Part shown: in pieces, positions 34,147-43,660 of the stretch
Position numbering within the stretch: position 1 is the stretch's first letter
Layout of the letters: each line of letters starts with the position of its first letter
Origin: Tatumella saanichensis
GTDB taxonomy: Bacteria > Pseudomonadota > Gammaproteobacteria > Enterobacterales > Enterobacteriaceae
NCBI RefSeq assembly: GCF_000439375.1
Contig: NZ_ATMI01000031.1
Location: 62,001 to 126,000, forward strand
Direction: 5' to 3'
Length of the DNA stretch: 64,000 nt
The notes under the pieces: generated by a model
Seen by the model: the letters and a program-made list of their open reading frames with translations, nothing else
The model's database searches: none
Told to the model about the DNA's origin: nothing
Position numbers and translations under genes: made by a program

Positions 34147-35786
34147 GGCGACTCTGCCTCCTTGATGTTTTCACGGGCGAACCTGTCAGCCTGAAGCCAA
34201 GATGGCAAAGGGATATTGCGCTCAATACAGGCCTGAATTTCACTCTGCCGCTGATCCAATATCTCTTCCCAGTCCTCACCCGCGTTTTCGGCCAACTCCA
34301 TCTCGAGTGTGGACAAGCCAGCGTCTAGCCCCAGTATTGCCCCTTTTTTCTCAGCTACCGGATCCACCCAGCCCCGGCCTGGGCCCATCCAACGAGCACG
34401 TGTATAGGCAGCCCGGGCACTGATAAACTCAGGCGCACCGTTAGGCAACGGTAGCTCCCTAAGAGCATGCAGTTCTTCAATGAAATTCATCAGGATCGGC
34501 TGGGCAAACCCCGTTGCGAAATCATCGCGGCGACGAGCCAATGTTTTCCATGCCTCGAGCATCGCCCCACGCGCGGAAGAGTAATTCACGTCTGACCAAT
34601 CCTGGGTCAGCTGTTGCGTTGAAATACCGATAGCCGCCGCGCAGTTGCGTAACACTGCACTCTCAAAAGCGGCAAAATTACTGCTGGGTCGGGCAGCATT
34701 GACGGTTGTGATATCCTCACCCGGCGCAAGAATGGGTAATCGGGTGCCTTGCTGGAGAGAAATGCGTCGATCATTGTGAAAGTCGACTCGCATTTCTTGG
34801 TAGGCACCCAGCGGGGTTTCTCCGGAAGCATCCAGCGCAGCATCAACCATCTGGTCATCATAGGGTGAAGTGACATAGGCCCCGAACACTGCATTCAGGA
34901 TAGCCGCCTCAAGTTCGCTCTGATCATATCGGGTCAACATTTTCAGGCGCTGGACAATGGGTGCAAACAGGCTGCTACCTCGATGTTGACCAGCACGATC
35001 CGCATCAAAATCATGAATAACGATCGCTCGGCCCCAAGACGTTTCGCGATTGACCCGCTCCCAAGTCAGGGTTTTCTCTCCACTCCACCAATCACCGGCA
35101 TGCGCCTGACGGATGTGATAAGCAATCGGTACACCGTCCTCATCGATTTCCACACCGCCACGCAGATCTTGCAGATCGAACTGCTGACGGGGATTACTGA
35201 GCCTGTCCGGATCCACCAGCTGTACGGCGGTAGCATAGCGAGCCCTACCGGGTGCCAGCCGTTCTGTTCGATAGTGCATGACGGCCAGGGCATCCCCGTC
35301 TATCAGTTTGTGGCGAAACCCTGTTCTTAGCATTTGGGTGACGGTTTTTTTACGTTCAATATCGCAGTAGCGATTAGGATCATCAGCCCAAGTTCGCCAA
35401 GCAGCATCGATGGCACGCCCATACTCCTTGGCCCAACAGGCATCAAATGATTTATGCCCTGAGATATGCCGCAGTGCCCGATAATCGGCCCTCATCAGTG
35501 GCCGGAAACTGGCCCCAATCGCAGAGTCGAGGATACGGGTCACACTGCCTGCCGCCCAGCCGTCATTCCTCACCATGTCCCTGACACGGGACACAATACG
35601 GTCACGGTAGAGATTGATCTCGCTATCCGGAGACCAAAGTGCAGGCTGCCAGTTCACAAGATGATCACTCAATGAATCTGCCGCATCGTAAGGTATGCGG
35701 CCACTACCGTTGAGTGACTGTATCCGAGGCCGAGACGGTGGAAATGGATGGCCGTTGCTATCTACTATCTGAATGTTTTTTACCAT
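34143..35786 (-). CDS. Portal protein, lambda gpB-like
   Basis: The 547-residue protein matches the lambda portal family: RDMVRNDGWAAGSVTRILDSAIG near residue 70 and WSDVNYSSARGAMLEAWKT near 410. It forms the dodecameric vertex for DNA packaging. Confidence 0.9.
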   Translation of the reverse strand: MVKNIQIVDSNGHPFPPSRPRIQSLNGSGRIPYDAADSLSDHLVNWQPALWSPDSEINLYRDRIVSRVRDMVRNDGWAAGSVTRILDSAIGASFRPLMRADYRALRHISGHKSFDACWAKEYGRAIDAAWRTWADDPNRYCDIERKKTVTQMLRTGFRHKLIDGDALAVMHYRTERLAPGRARYATAVQLVDPDRLSNPRQQFDLQDLRGGVEIDEDGVPIAYHIRQAHAGDWWSGEKTLTWERVNRETSWGRAIVIHDFDADRAGQHRGSSLFAPIVQRLKMLTRYDQSELEAAILNAVFGAYVTSPYDDQMVDAALDASGETPLGAYQEMRVDFHNDRRISLQQGTRLPILAPGEDITTVNAARPSSNFAAFESAVLRNCAAAIGISTQQLTQDWSDVNYSSARGAMLEAWKTLARRRDDFATGFAQPILMNFIEELHALRELPLPNGAPEFISARAAYTRARWMGPGRGWVDPVAEKKGAILGLDAGLSTLEMELAENAGEDWEEILDQRQSEIQACIERNIPLPSWLQADRFARENIKEAESP

Positions 35787-36046
35787 CTGAACCTCGCAGC
35801 TCTGCGCGGACGGCTGATGATACTTAGGTCGGCCTGAAGTTGACGGATCAGCATTCGTAAATCTGACATACTGGTCTGCTGGTAGGTAACCGAGCGGGTA
35901 CCGTCTCCCTGTGTATAGGAGAACGTTACCCCCTTCTCGCCTGCCATGAGGTCAAGCAATGCTTGCTGCGCATTGGCGAGAGCCTGTAATTTCTGCGCAC
36001 GCGTCATCCCCGAAAAGATACTTTCGGCAGGGTCATATCGGTACAT
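35780..36046 (-). CDS. Head-tail joining protein gpW-like
   Basis: The 88-residue protein (QKLQALANAQQALLDLMAGEKGVTFSYTQGDGTRSVTYQQ) matches gpW, which stabilises packaged DNA and forms the tail-binding site. It lies between portal and large terminase as in lambda. Confidence 0.88.
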   Translation of the reverse strand: MYRYDPAESIFSGMTRAQKLQALANAQQALLDLMAGEKGVTFSYTQGDGTRSVTYQQTSMSDLRMLIRQLQADLSIISRPRRAARFRW

Positions 36047-36054
36047 AGCATTCC

Positions 36055-38037
36055 TTAAGGTAGGATCTGTGATAAACGACGCCGGGGCGCTGTACGGGGT
36101 GCTGGGATCTCGGCGCCCGGTTCACTGAAATCCGTCTTCTCTTCGGGCTCTTCAGGTGGTGGCAATAACCGCTCCGGCTTTTGATGAATACTCTCGACCA
36201 GAAGATTGAGCCGTAATCCGTGGTGCATCAGCCCTTTCAGGGCACCATAGGCATACACTAAGCAGTCCAGTGCTTCATTTGCTCGTCCGGGACGTAATTG
36301 CCAGACTCGGAATTTCTGCCCCGCAGAGACTCGGGTAACCAGGCTCTCAGACAGTAACTGGCTGTAATAGCCAGGGTCGAGAAAAGCAGGGAAATGGATA
36401 TAGCCGGCAGATGCTTGTCCAGCCTCAGGAGGGTCAAGGTGTAGGCGATAGCGAATATCATCTTTTGCTGAATTGACCCCGAGGATCACTGGCCGAAATT
36501 TTGCCTTATTGCGAGGACTGAGCTTACGTATCGGCCAGACCGGCGTTCGTTTCCCCGCTACCGCTGACTCCCCTTTGATAGCCCAGATTTTCCGGCCTAT
36601 ACGCTCTTTGGAGAATTCATAGACTTTGTTGGTATGGTGGCCGCCGGAGTCGTGACAAACAGCGCTGAGTGTAAAGCCACGTCCGTCGGCTCGGCGCCAG
36701 ATCTGCTTTAAGTAGGCATCGAGTCTTATCCAAGGTTCGTCAGTCTCCAAGTCGCCCATGATCATGTCGTGAGCGACTACCCAGCATTCCTCGTTTCGGC
36801 CCCACGCGCACACAGTCACCTCAAAGCGACTATCCTGAGTGTCCACGCCGGCGGTCAATATGGCACCACCGTCAGGAACATCTGCTGGCCAAACCTCCGC
36901 TCGGGCCAAGAGTGTTCGCTCACTGAGGGCTAAGCTACCGGCGTCCTCATAAGGCTCTCCAAGAGTCGTATTGATGAACGTCTGACGCATCAGTGGATCA
37001 TCTTTAACACTCAGCCATTCCGCCACCAGCGCCGGCCATGACGCATTTGCATGCGGGCTGTAGCCAGTCCAGATATGAAACCCGGCTTGGCCGTTAAAGG
37101 GGGCCGTCGCCCGCCATTCCCCTCTCGCTAGCATACGCGGCAGCTCGCTGTGAACGATGACACAGCCATGGTATCTGCACAGGTAAAAAGTGGTCTCAGG
37201 GAGGTGACGCCCGCTGCTGTCTTTCTCCCATTTGATGCCGTACGCCTTTTTTATGCCGCCCCACTCTAGGACCTGATATTCATCACAATGGGGACAGGGG
37301 ACAAAAAAATGGCGTTGGTCACTTTCTAAATAGGCTTTTTCAATCCGGCTGATGCCCTTCACTGTCGGTGTCGAACCGAGGACAATTTTACGGTTCCAGA
37401 AGGTCTCGGAGCGTTTGGTTCCGAGCGCAATCTGATCGCCCTCAGCGCCCGCTCCGCCAGCAGGATATCCGTCGACTTCATCGAACAGAATAATGCGACA
37501 GGTAATACGCCGGAATCCACCTGGGGAGTTAGCCCCGACCAGTGTCAGGTTTGCACCATTTGAAAAGGTCTTTCTGAGGATGGTCTGATGACTGTTTTTT
37601 GCCTTAGGGTGACCCGCTATTGCTCTGAGCACGGGCGTATCACGCAGCATAGGCGCAATCTCTGTTTTGCTGTAGTCCTCCGCATCCTCGACGCGCGGCT
37701 GCACCAGCAAGATGGGAGATGGGTCATGTACCAAGTAATAGCCCACCACATGATCGAGTATCTTGGTATAACCCACTCGAGCAGATTTCATCACTGAGAC
37801 CTGAGTTACACTGGGGTCAGTGATGGCATCCATAATGCCATCCTGATACGGATAAGAACGAAATTTACCGGTCTGGGCACTGGTTTCTCGGGAGAGCACG
37901 GCGTATTGGTTGGCCCACTGACTTAAGGAAAGTATGGGGGGAGGCTTGATAACCTCACGAGCTTTTCGCAGCGCGAGGCTAAACTGTTTTTGTGAGGCCG
38001 TCCTTACTGTCGATGGCAAGTTCATACAGCGCCTCAT
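36055..38037 (-). CDS. Terminase large subunit, lambda gpA-like
   Basis: The 660-residue packaging ATPase/nuclease shows a Walker A-like KSARVGYTK at 84-92, Walker B ILFDEVD at 183-189, and an HSGGHHTNKVY nuclease-region motif near 470. Zinc-ribbon cysteines (PCPHC) occur near 250. ATG 38037 and an in-frame ATG at 38025 are both possible starts; both lie inside the end of the small-subunit gene. It cuts cos and drives packaging. Confidence 0.92.
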   Translation of the reverse strand: MRRCMNLPSTVRTASQKQFSLALRKAREVIKPPPILSLSQWANQYAVLSRETSAQTGKFRSYPYQDGIMDAITDPSVTQVSVMKSARVGYTKILDHVVGYYLVHDPSPILLVQPRVEDAEDYSKTEIAPMLRDTPVLRAIAGHPKAKNSHQTILRKTFSNGANLTLVGANSPGGFRRITCRIILFDEVDGYPAGGAGAEGDQIALGTKRSETFWNRKIVLGSTPTVKGISRIEKAYLESDQRHFFVPCPHCDEYQVLEWGGIKKAYGIKWEKDSSGRHLPETTFYLCRYHGCVIVHSELPRMLARGEWRATAPFNGQAGFHIWTGYSPHANASWPALVAEWLSVKDDPLMRQTFINTTLGEPYEDAGSLALSERTLLARAEVWPADVPDGGAILTAGVDTQDSRFEVTVCAWGRNEECWVVAHDMIMGDLETDEPWIRLDAYLKQIWRRADGRGFTLSAVCHDSGGHHTNKVYEFSKERIGRKIWAIKGESAVAGKRTPVWPIRKLSPRNKAKFRPVILGVNSAKDDIRYRLHLDPPEAGQASAGYIHFPAFLDPGYYSQLLSESLVTRVSAGQKFRVWQLRPGRANEALDCLVYAYGALKGLMHHGLRLNLLVESIHQKPERLLPPPEEPEEKTDFSEPGAEIPAPRTAPRRRLSQILP

Positions 38038-38569
38038 TGATCAGTTCCTGCAGTGCCGTGACAAACCCTGTATCACTGGTAGTCGTAGCCAATGCTCTCA
38101 AGCGGGGGCCATGCTCTGGGGGAAGTGCCACTAGGCGGGTGCGTATCCGCGCATACTCCTGACTTACCTCATCGACCATCTCTTGCCAAGGCAGCAGCTG
38201 CCCTGCTTTCACCTCGTATTCAAGCTGTGCGAGCAAGGCAAAGTAATTCTCTTTCATCGTCAGGGCTTCATCACGGCTCATCGTTGCGCCTGTACGAATG
38301 ATAATTCGCTCTGCGATCTGCGCCGGCGTATTTTCAGGTGCAATACCCTGTTTTCGGGTACGTGATTTTTTACTCCTACCGGGCTCTTGAGACTTTTTCG
38401 AAGAGGGCGGTACTTTCTTGGTCGCTTTTTTCCGGTAGCGCGCGATGAGAGCATTAGACGCCTCTACGAGGATCTCCTCGCCGTCCAGAACCAACCAGCC
38501 ACGGGTTTTCCAAGCGGTTATCGTTTTACGGCTAACGCCGTGCAGTTTGGCAAAACCGGCCTGATTCAT
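37979..38569 (-). CDS. Terminase small subunit, lambda Nu1-like
   Basis: The 196-residue protein opens with a winged-helix DNA-binding domain (MNQAGFAKLHGVSRKTITAWKTRGW) like Nu1, followed by a basic linker and a helical C-terminal part that should bind the large subunit. It would recognise the TGTTACC repeats just upstream. Confidence 0.85.
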   Translation of the reverse strand: MNQAGFAKLHGVSRKTITAWKTRGWLVLDGEEILVEASNALIARYRKKATKKVPPSSKKSQEPGRSKKSRTRKQGIAPENTPAQIAERIIIRTGATMSRDEALTMKENYFALLAQLEYEVKAGQLLPWQEMVDEVSQEYARIRTRLVALPPEHGPRLRALATTTSDTGFVTALQELINEALYELAIDSKDGLTKTV

Positions 38570-38926
38570 CTGTTACCTTGGTTGTTACCTGTTACCCTGA
38601 ATGTGGACAGATAGTGTTACCCTAAGTTGTTACCCTGCGCTCTTTCGTGCATTAGGGTAACACTTTTACCGACTCGTTTAGTCCATCTTTTCGGTCTGTT
38701 TTCAGACACTGTTACACCACCCTAAAGCCTTATCACACAAGGCCTGTGAGCATTCTCAGCATCCCCAAAGAACCCTGCAAACAGCGCCTGAAATTCTGTT
38801 ACCCAAAGTGTTACCTGTTACCCAAATTTCAAAATTTTATCGCTAGTTAAAACCCGCGCGCGCGCAATGCCCGCCCTGTTAGACCCCTAGGAAGGACCCA
38901 AAACCTGCCTGTCCCCCCCTCTATCC
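38570..38926. repeat. Candidate cos/cosB region with TGTTACC iterons
   Basis: There is no gene in this 357-base gap next to the small terminase gene, where lambda has cos. TGTTACC occurs eight times in direct orientation (38571, 38583, 38590, 38615, 38628, 38797, 38809, 38816) and once inverted (38656-38662). Two clusters share the identical 12- and 7-base spacing and are 226 bases apart. The number, order and location fit binding sites for the small terminase subunit. A short alternating CG tract is at about 38872. Confidence 0.6.
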
Positions 38927-39565
38927 TTATCGAGCTGTTCGCATCGCCTCAGACAACGCTCTACGGATCGCCTCTGGTAATAGCGCTTGGGCCATCGTAT
39001 TCGCTCGGTCCCTATAACCCAGTACGGGTTGCACTGGCAGCGCATCACCAAAGCGTATCAGCAGTTTCATGCTTCCCTTTCTGGTAGACGGTGACGCTGT
39101 CATTGCCGCACCTTTACCGCGACGTCTGCCTTTTGTCTTACGGGGTTTTCTCCGCTGCCAGACCCCACTTACGCCGCTTGCTTTACCAATAAAGACATCA
39201 GGCCGTCCTCTGAGCTGATTAAGTTTGGTCCGTGGTAGATTGCCATATTTATTCAGTCGGATATTTTTTGGATTCAACAGGGCCTTGCCCTTCAGGTAAT
39301 GTACCCCACCCATTTCAAAAGGGCTCAGATAGGCTGCGGCGATATCCATTACAAAGACCCGGGCCACCAGCCGCTGTTTATTGGCCCCTGATGCCCTGAC
39401 AGAACCAACGGTAAAAGGGGTCGGATTGGACAGTGTGCGTTGGATAGCCGTTTGCTGGGCATCACGTATTTGCCTTGCCACGTCGGTTAACGCCCTGGCC
39501 GTCGCAAAGGGGATCTGCCGGCTGATAGCGCCGAGCTTAAGGGATAACGCGCTAAGGTCATCCAT
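38927..39565 (-). CDS. Basic phage protein, possible virion or tail-completion component
   Basis: The 212-residue protein starts at 39565 (MDDLSALSLKL, after AAAGGAAA); the frame is open further upstream but that part overlaps the methyltransferase gene. It has ARALTDVARQIRDAQQ, SNPTPFTVGSVR and a lysine/arginine-rich stretch (RRKPRKTKGRRRGKG) near 165. The N-terminal half resembles lambda Z/HK97 gp10-type tail proteins. Its place upstream of cos, away from the tail genes, is unusual. Confidence 0.55.
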   Translation of the reverse strand: MDDLSALSLKLGAISRQIPFATARALTDVARQIRDAQQTAIQRTLSNPTPFTVGSVRASGANKQRLVARVFVMDIAAAYLSPFEMGGVHYLKGKALLNPKNIRLNKYGNLPRTKLNQLRGRPDVFIGKASGVSGVWQRRKPRKTKGRRRGKGAAMTASPSTRKGSMKLLIRFGDALPVQPVLGYRDRANTMAQALLPEAIRRALSEAMRTAR

Positions 39566-39575
39566 AGGGTTTCCT

Positions 39576-40190
39576 TTAATGGCGGAGGAAGGCATAACTG
39601 CTAATTCCCTCGCGCCCAAGACGGCTTTCCATGGTGTTATGTTCGACACAACGAAAGCCTTGCGCCCTAAACCATCTGACCAGACCTTCATGTGTCCAGT
39701 ACCAGATATGCTCATCTTTTCGGTAGTGGCGTGATGACAGGATATGCTCTGCGCTCTCAAACACCGGCAGCGACACAAAAACAAACTTCTGTGCCCGCTG
39801 TAGCGTTTTTTGCGGTTCATCAATGTGCTCAAGGACGTCCCACAGCGTTAACGCAGGCCAATATTGGCTATAGAGATCCCCATACAAATGCCGATGGTGC
39901 AACCACCGTACTGCTGCTGGGTTCACATCAAAGCCTAGTGCGCCGGGATAACTGCTAACAAACTGCCCAGACCCGATCCCCACATCCAGTACCGTTCCTT
40001 GGTAGTGACGGGCGACAAACTCTAACCGTGCGGCCGTGAGCTCCCTCCCCATTGGCGTTTCTGCCAACTGCTGGTAGCGTAAAAAGTAGTCTTGGTTATA
40101 GGGTCTTTGTGGTGGAACAGGAAATCGACCCATGCCCAGTTCCGGCAACCACACCAGCCCTGAGTTCAGCTCTTGTCTAAATATGTTCAT
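39576..40190 (-). CDS. Class I SAM-dependent methyltransferase
   Basis: The 204-residue protein has the AdoMet-binding motif VLDVGIGSGQF at about 66-76 and a LWDVLEHIDEP motif IV region near 118. It resembles small-molecule or sugar methyltransferases rather than DNA enzymes, since no DPPY motif is present. Its neighbours are two sugar-transferase-like genes whose reading frames overlap, so the three probably modify one product. Confidence 0.75.
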   Translation of the reverse strand: MNIFRQELNSGLVWLPELGMGRFPVPPQRPYNQDYFLRYQQLAETPMGRELTAARLEFVARHYQGTVLDVGIGSGQFVSSYPGALGFDVNPAAVRWLHHRHLYGDLYSQYWPALTLWDVLEHIDEPQKTLQRAQKFVFVSLPVFESAEHILSSRHYRKDEHIWYWTHEGLVRWFRAQGFRCVEHNTMESRLGREGISSYAFLRH

Positions 40191-41092
40191 ACACCCTCAG
40201 TTTTAAAACGGGCAGAAACTTGACTGATAAACGGCAGGATGCGGGTATCTAGATCTGAAATGGTCTTAATGCATTGATGTTGCATCTGCTGGCAATGGCA
40301 ATATTCATCGGGGTAGATAAACAGGGTCCGACTCAGATCACAGCAGCGCTTGTCAGTGATACGAGAGTGGTGGTTATTTCCCCCATTACCGCCCTGCAGG
40401 CAGACCATTGGTCGCCGGTAAGCAATGGCTGCGTGAAAGATCACACAAGCTCCGGTCACGACCAGATCTGCTCGTTCCACCAGCGCCAACATCTCAGTGA
40501 TACTGAGCTCACCATGATGAAATTTCTGATGGGCCATCGGCTCCTTATCGGTGATCCATTCTTTACCCTGTTCCGTATCTGCCACACTGATGACATGCCA
40601 GCCTCTGTGCGCCAACATACGGGCGACCTGATCCACATATTGGTTAAGTGGGCCTCGACTGGCGTTATGCCATTCAGTGCGTTCTGTGGTCGGCCTTATC
40701 AGCGCAACCGGCTTACCGGCAGGAATACCGATGATCGGTAATTCATAATGCGGTAGATCCATCAATAGGGGGGCAACACCAAACTGTTGTTCCATCGCAT
40801 CGAATACACTGCCGTGTCGCAGATGATCGTTACCATAGAAGATCCGACGGCGCACAATGCCATGTGGTATTGATTCAAAACGTACCCTGCTGCGGGCTTC
40901 ATGCTTCTGTTGAGTGCGCAGCCTTGTCGCAGAGCGGACAAAGTGTAACCTGGGAATGCCGGCATATATCTCAGGAAGTGGCGTTTTTAGCCATATTTCA
41001 TGTCCGCGCGCCACCAGCGCCCTGATGAATGCCCGCTGATTAATGTTGTCACCAATACCATGCATTCCCTCGTAATAACGTTTTTCAGGCAT
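40187..41092 (-). CDS. Glycosyltransferase family 9-like protein
   Basis: The 301-residue protein begins MPEKRYYEGMHGIGDNINQRAFIRAL, with a glycine loop like heptosyltransferase-type GT-B enzymes, and has a C-terminal DLVVTGACVIFHAAIAYRRPMVCLQGG nucleotide-sugar region. The ATG at 41092 lies eight bases inside the upstream gene. A C-terminal cysteine/histidine cluster (DEYCHCQQMQHQC) near 265 is unusual. It could transfer a sugar to the virion or to cell-surface glycan. Confidence 0.7.
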   Translation of the reverse strand: MPEKRYYEGMHGIGDNINQRAFIRALVARGHEIWLKTPLPEIYAGIPRLHFVRSATRLRTQQKHEARSRVRFESIPHGIVRRRIFYGNDHLRHGSVFDAMEQQFGVAPLLMDLPHYELPIIGIPAGKPVALIRPTTERTEWHNASRGPLNQYVDQVARMLAHRGWHVISVADTEQGKEWITDKEPMAHQKFHHGELSITEMLALVERADLVVTGACVIFHAAIAYRRPMVCLQGGNGGNNHHSRITDKRCCDLSRTLFIYPDEYCHCQQMQHQCIKTISDLDTRILPFISQVSARFKTEGV

Positions 41093-41627
41093 CCGTTGCG
41101 TTCTCAATGGTTGATAACGGGAAACAGGCCAGCGCTGTACGGCGCGAGCAGTTAAGTATTTCAGTCCCACTAACTGTGGCGGCAAAGCGCTGGTATTGCG
41201 CCTGCCAGCGTTCGGTACTGTTCAGGTCCGGATTTTTGAGTCCTGAAGGATGATCCCCATGCCAGTGTGTGCCTTCATCCACACAGCAGTCATACCCCAG
41301 GAGTAGCACGCGAGCGGCCCCCAAATTGATGGCCAACTGGATAGCACGTAGTCCGGAATTAAACGGTCCATTATCTGGGTGGGGAAAATATTGCAGGTTA
41401 TAACCTTGTGCCGCGGAGATACTGCTGGTCCAGCACTCAGGACCTCGTGGGATTTCATGATAGTAGCGGCGCCACCAGCCGGCATCTGCCGCATAGAGAT
41501 ACTGGCAGTCCGGCACAGCTCTCCAGCTGGAGTTAATCGTCATCACCGTACCGCACGCACGTGCCCGTTGGCAGTCGCTCACCGTCAGTGACGGGCCACC
41601 GCCTATACAGATAAAGGTGTTAGTCAT
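41085..41627 (-). CDS. DUF115-like / sialyltransferase-like phage protein
   Basis: The 180-residue protein begins TNTFICIGGGPSLTVSDCQRAR, the glycine loop of DUF115 and GT29-like nucleotide-sugar proteins, and contains PDNGPFNSGLRAIQLAINLGA and a VLLLGYDC strand. It is first of three overlapping genes. Catalytic activity is likely on a glycan, but the substrate is unknown. Confidence 0.6.
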   Translation of the reverse strand: MTNTFICIGGGPSLTVSDCQRARACGTVMTINSSWRAVPDCQYLYAADAGWWRRYYHEIPRGPECWTSSISAAQGYNLQYFPHPDNGPFNSGLRAIQLAINLGAARVLLLGYDCCVDEGTHWHGDHPSGLKNPDLNSTERWQAQYQRFAATVSGTEILNCSRRTALACFPLSTIENATDA

Positions 41628-41886
41628 GGGGAGTCGTTAAATGTGGTAGAGGTAAGGCCTAACATGAAAAGTAATAGGCTCAATATATTTGATATATTAA
41701 CTTCCTTAAGCAGCCTTGGATTTCCCTACCATTATAACTTTATGCTGTTATAAGATTTTTTTTATGAAATATGGGTCATATCAATTATGTAGAAAATAAA
41801 ATAGATTAACCTTTCAAATAACATCTATAACACCTCTCTGATAGCCTCTGGCATCAGAATATTCCAACACAGCTAAAGGAAATATT

Positions 41887-42984
41887 ATGACTTATTCTTA
41901 CGTTCCTATACTCAAAACTAAAAGAGCAGAATTCACTGCGCTAAACCAACTAAATGCCACTACCAAGTCAAAAATAATACCACTATTAGAAATAGAACCT
42001 GTCCCTATCGATCCGGATACTGAACTACCCGCTAAGTCATATGATGATTTTCTTGCCAATTTCGGACAGAAAATTGCTACAGCCACTGATGATATTGACA
42101 TGGTTTATTTGGATGGCCTTCTCATCGAAAGTCAGTTCATCTCACCTGCTGATATTTATCCTATTACAAATGCAGTAACTCAGGTGCGGGCAGCTGGGGT
42201 TCACGTAATCCCCGTGAGCTCACCTACACGCGATATGGCCTACCGCAATGCAGTAGATACATTGATACAAGGCGAAATCTGCTTAAGGCTGACAATTGCT
42301 GACCTCGCAAACCCTCAGCTTTTAATGAACTATATCTCACACCTAGGCATACCTTTCCAGAATATAGATATCGTCATTGACTTGCGGGATACAGTAACAG
42401 AAGACAATATCAATTTAGGCACGCAGCAAACGCTGACCTCTGGGTTCATTAATAATTTGCCACATCTTAGTGATTATCGCAGAGTAATATTATCTTCCGG
42501 GTCATTCCCCACAGACCTCACTAATATTCCAGTAGGCTCCCATAGGTTACAGCGTCTGGAGTGGACCCTGTGGCAGGACCTCTATCGTAGTAAAACTCTT
42601 GAGCGTTTTGTTTTGTTCAGTGATTATGGAATCCAACACCCAGATTACACTCGCCTTCCTACCCGTTTCCCCAGTGTATCAGCCAGTGTCAGGTATACGG
42701 TTGATGATGACTTTCTCATCTTAAGAGGTAGGAAAGCGAATCAGTATGGTTTTGAGCAATATGGGAAGCACAGCCAAGACATCGTTAACCATCCTGACTA
42801 TGCTGGACAACATTTTAGTGCTGCTGACTTGATGATCCATGACTATGCACAGACCTACGCCGCACATTTACAAAATAGCCAACCAAACCCGAGTTTTGGA
42901 AGTGCTGAAACATGGCGAAAAATCGGGCAGGATCACCATATCACTAAAGTCGTTGATCAACTCGCCAGTTTATACGGGCTTTAA
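41887..42984 (+). CDS. Beta-family protein (T4 beta/sce7725-like)
   Basis: The 365-residue protein begins with TYSYVPILKTKRAEFTALNQL, the hallmark of the T4 beta-protein family, and includes PLLEIEP and a DLRDTV strand typical of its barrel-like fold. ATTAAAGGAAATATT precedes ATG 41887. It faces against the late operon and converges with the sce7726-family gene, the coding ends overlapping by 41 bases. These two families are repeatedly neighbours in bacterial genomes, probably as a defence or conflict module; the mechanism is not known to me. Confidence 0.7.
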   Translation: MTYSYVPILKTKRAEFTALNQLNATTKSKIIPLLEIEPVPIDPDTELPAKSYDDFLANFGQKIATATDDIDMVYLDGLLIESQFISPADIYPITNAVTQVRAAGVHVIPVSSPTRDMAYRNAVDTLIQGEICLRLTIADLANPQLLMNYISHLGIPFQNIDIVIDLRDTVTEDNINLGTQQTLTSGFINNLPHLSDYRRVILSSGSFPTDLTNIPVGSHRLQRLEWTLWQDLYRSKTLERFVLFSDYGIQHPDYTRLPTRFPSVSASVRYTVDDDFLILRGRKANQYGFEQYGKHSQDIVNHPDYAGQHFSAADLMIHDYAQTYAAHLQNSQPNPSFGSAETWRKIGQDHHITKVVDQLASLYGL

Positions 42985-43522
42985 GGCTGTTTCGGACCTC
43001 ACTACGGAGTTCGTTGGTCTCAAGCAGTTCTGATAGAGTACTCCAAAGCATACGGCGTGGCTTACTTTTCAGGCCACGCTCATAGCCTTTTGAAGCCAGA
43101 ATCGACAACATTTCATCCTTCCAAAGTAGCATTGCCAATGAAATTTTATCTATGTTGTAGTTCATCTGCCCCATTCTTTCCGTTCTGATATGGACAGCTT
43201 TTCGGGACCCTTCAGTCGCAACTTTGATACCCCACCAGCTTGGTACAAGAGTTTTAGCTGCATCAAGGTGGCACTCGGAAACAACCAAGGTAACTTTATC
43301 CATCACTGATGAGTAATAACCGATTTGTGCAGGTAGCCTCAGTAGATTATCGCTTTTACTCTTGAGTTCATAACCATGCATTATTCCGTTGATCACGGTA
43401 ATGTCTGCACGGCTTTCACCGAGATTCATGACAAACTCATCAACGACCAGTGTATCCGGATCTTTGTGGTGTTCTTTTAGAATTTTGGCATGAACAGCCT
43501 GTCTGACATCGATATCTTTCAT
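42944..43522 (-). CDS. sce7726-family protein with PD-(D/E)XK nuclease-like core
   Basis: The 192-residue protein has a nuclease-like core: ESRADITVINGIMHGYELKSKSD gives the D...ExK pattern (about residues 33-56), followed by QIGYYSSVMDKVTLVVSE. The family is usually partnered with the beta protein, which here is convergent and overlaps at the 3' ends. A DNA- or RNA-cutting effector role is an inference from the fold. Confidence 0.65.
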   Translation of the reverse strand: MKDIDVRQAVHAKILKEHHKDPDTLVVDEFVMNLGESRADITVINGIMHGYELKSKSDNLLRLPAQIGYYSSVMDKVTLVVSECHLDAAKTLVPSWWGIKVATEGSRKAVHIRTERMGQMNYNIDKISLAMLLWKDEMLSILASKGYERGLKSKPRRMLWSTLSELLETNELRSEVRNSLKARINWRVDQRL

Positions 43523-43660
43523 TTCACTGGCCAGTATGTTCTCTGTGGATCCTCAATATTGCAGGGTACGGACTTTAAATCCATAGGGAGACTATAGCAA
43601 CAGCATTTCAACGCTTTCTCGAGGTAATGTCCAACTTGCTGAACACTACGAGTATCGAAA

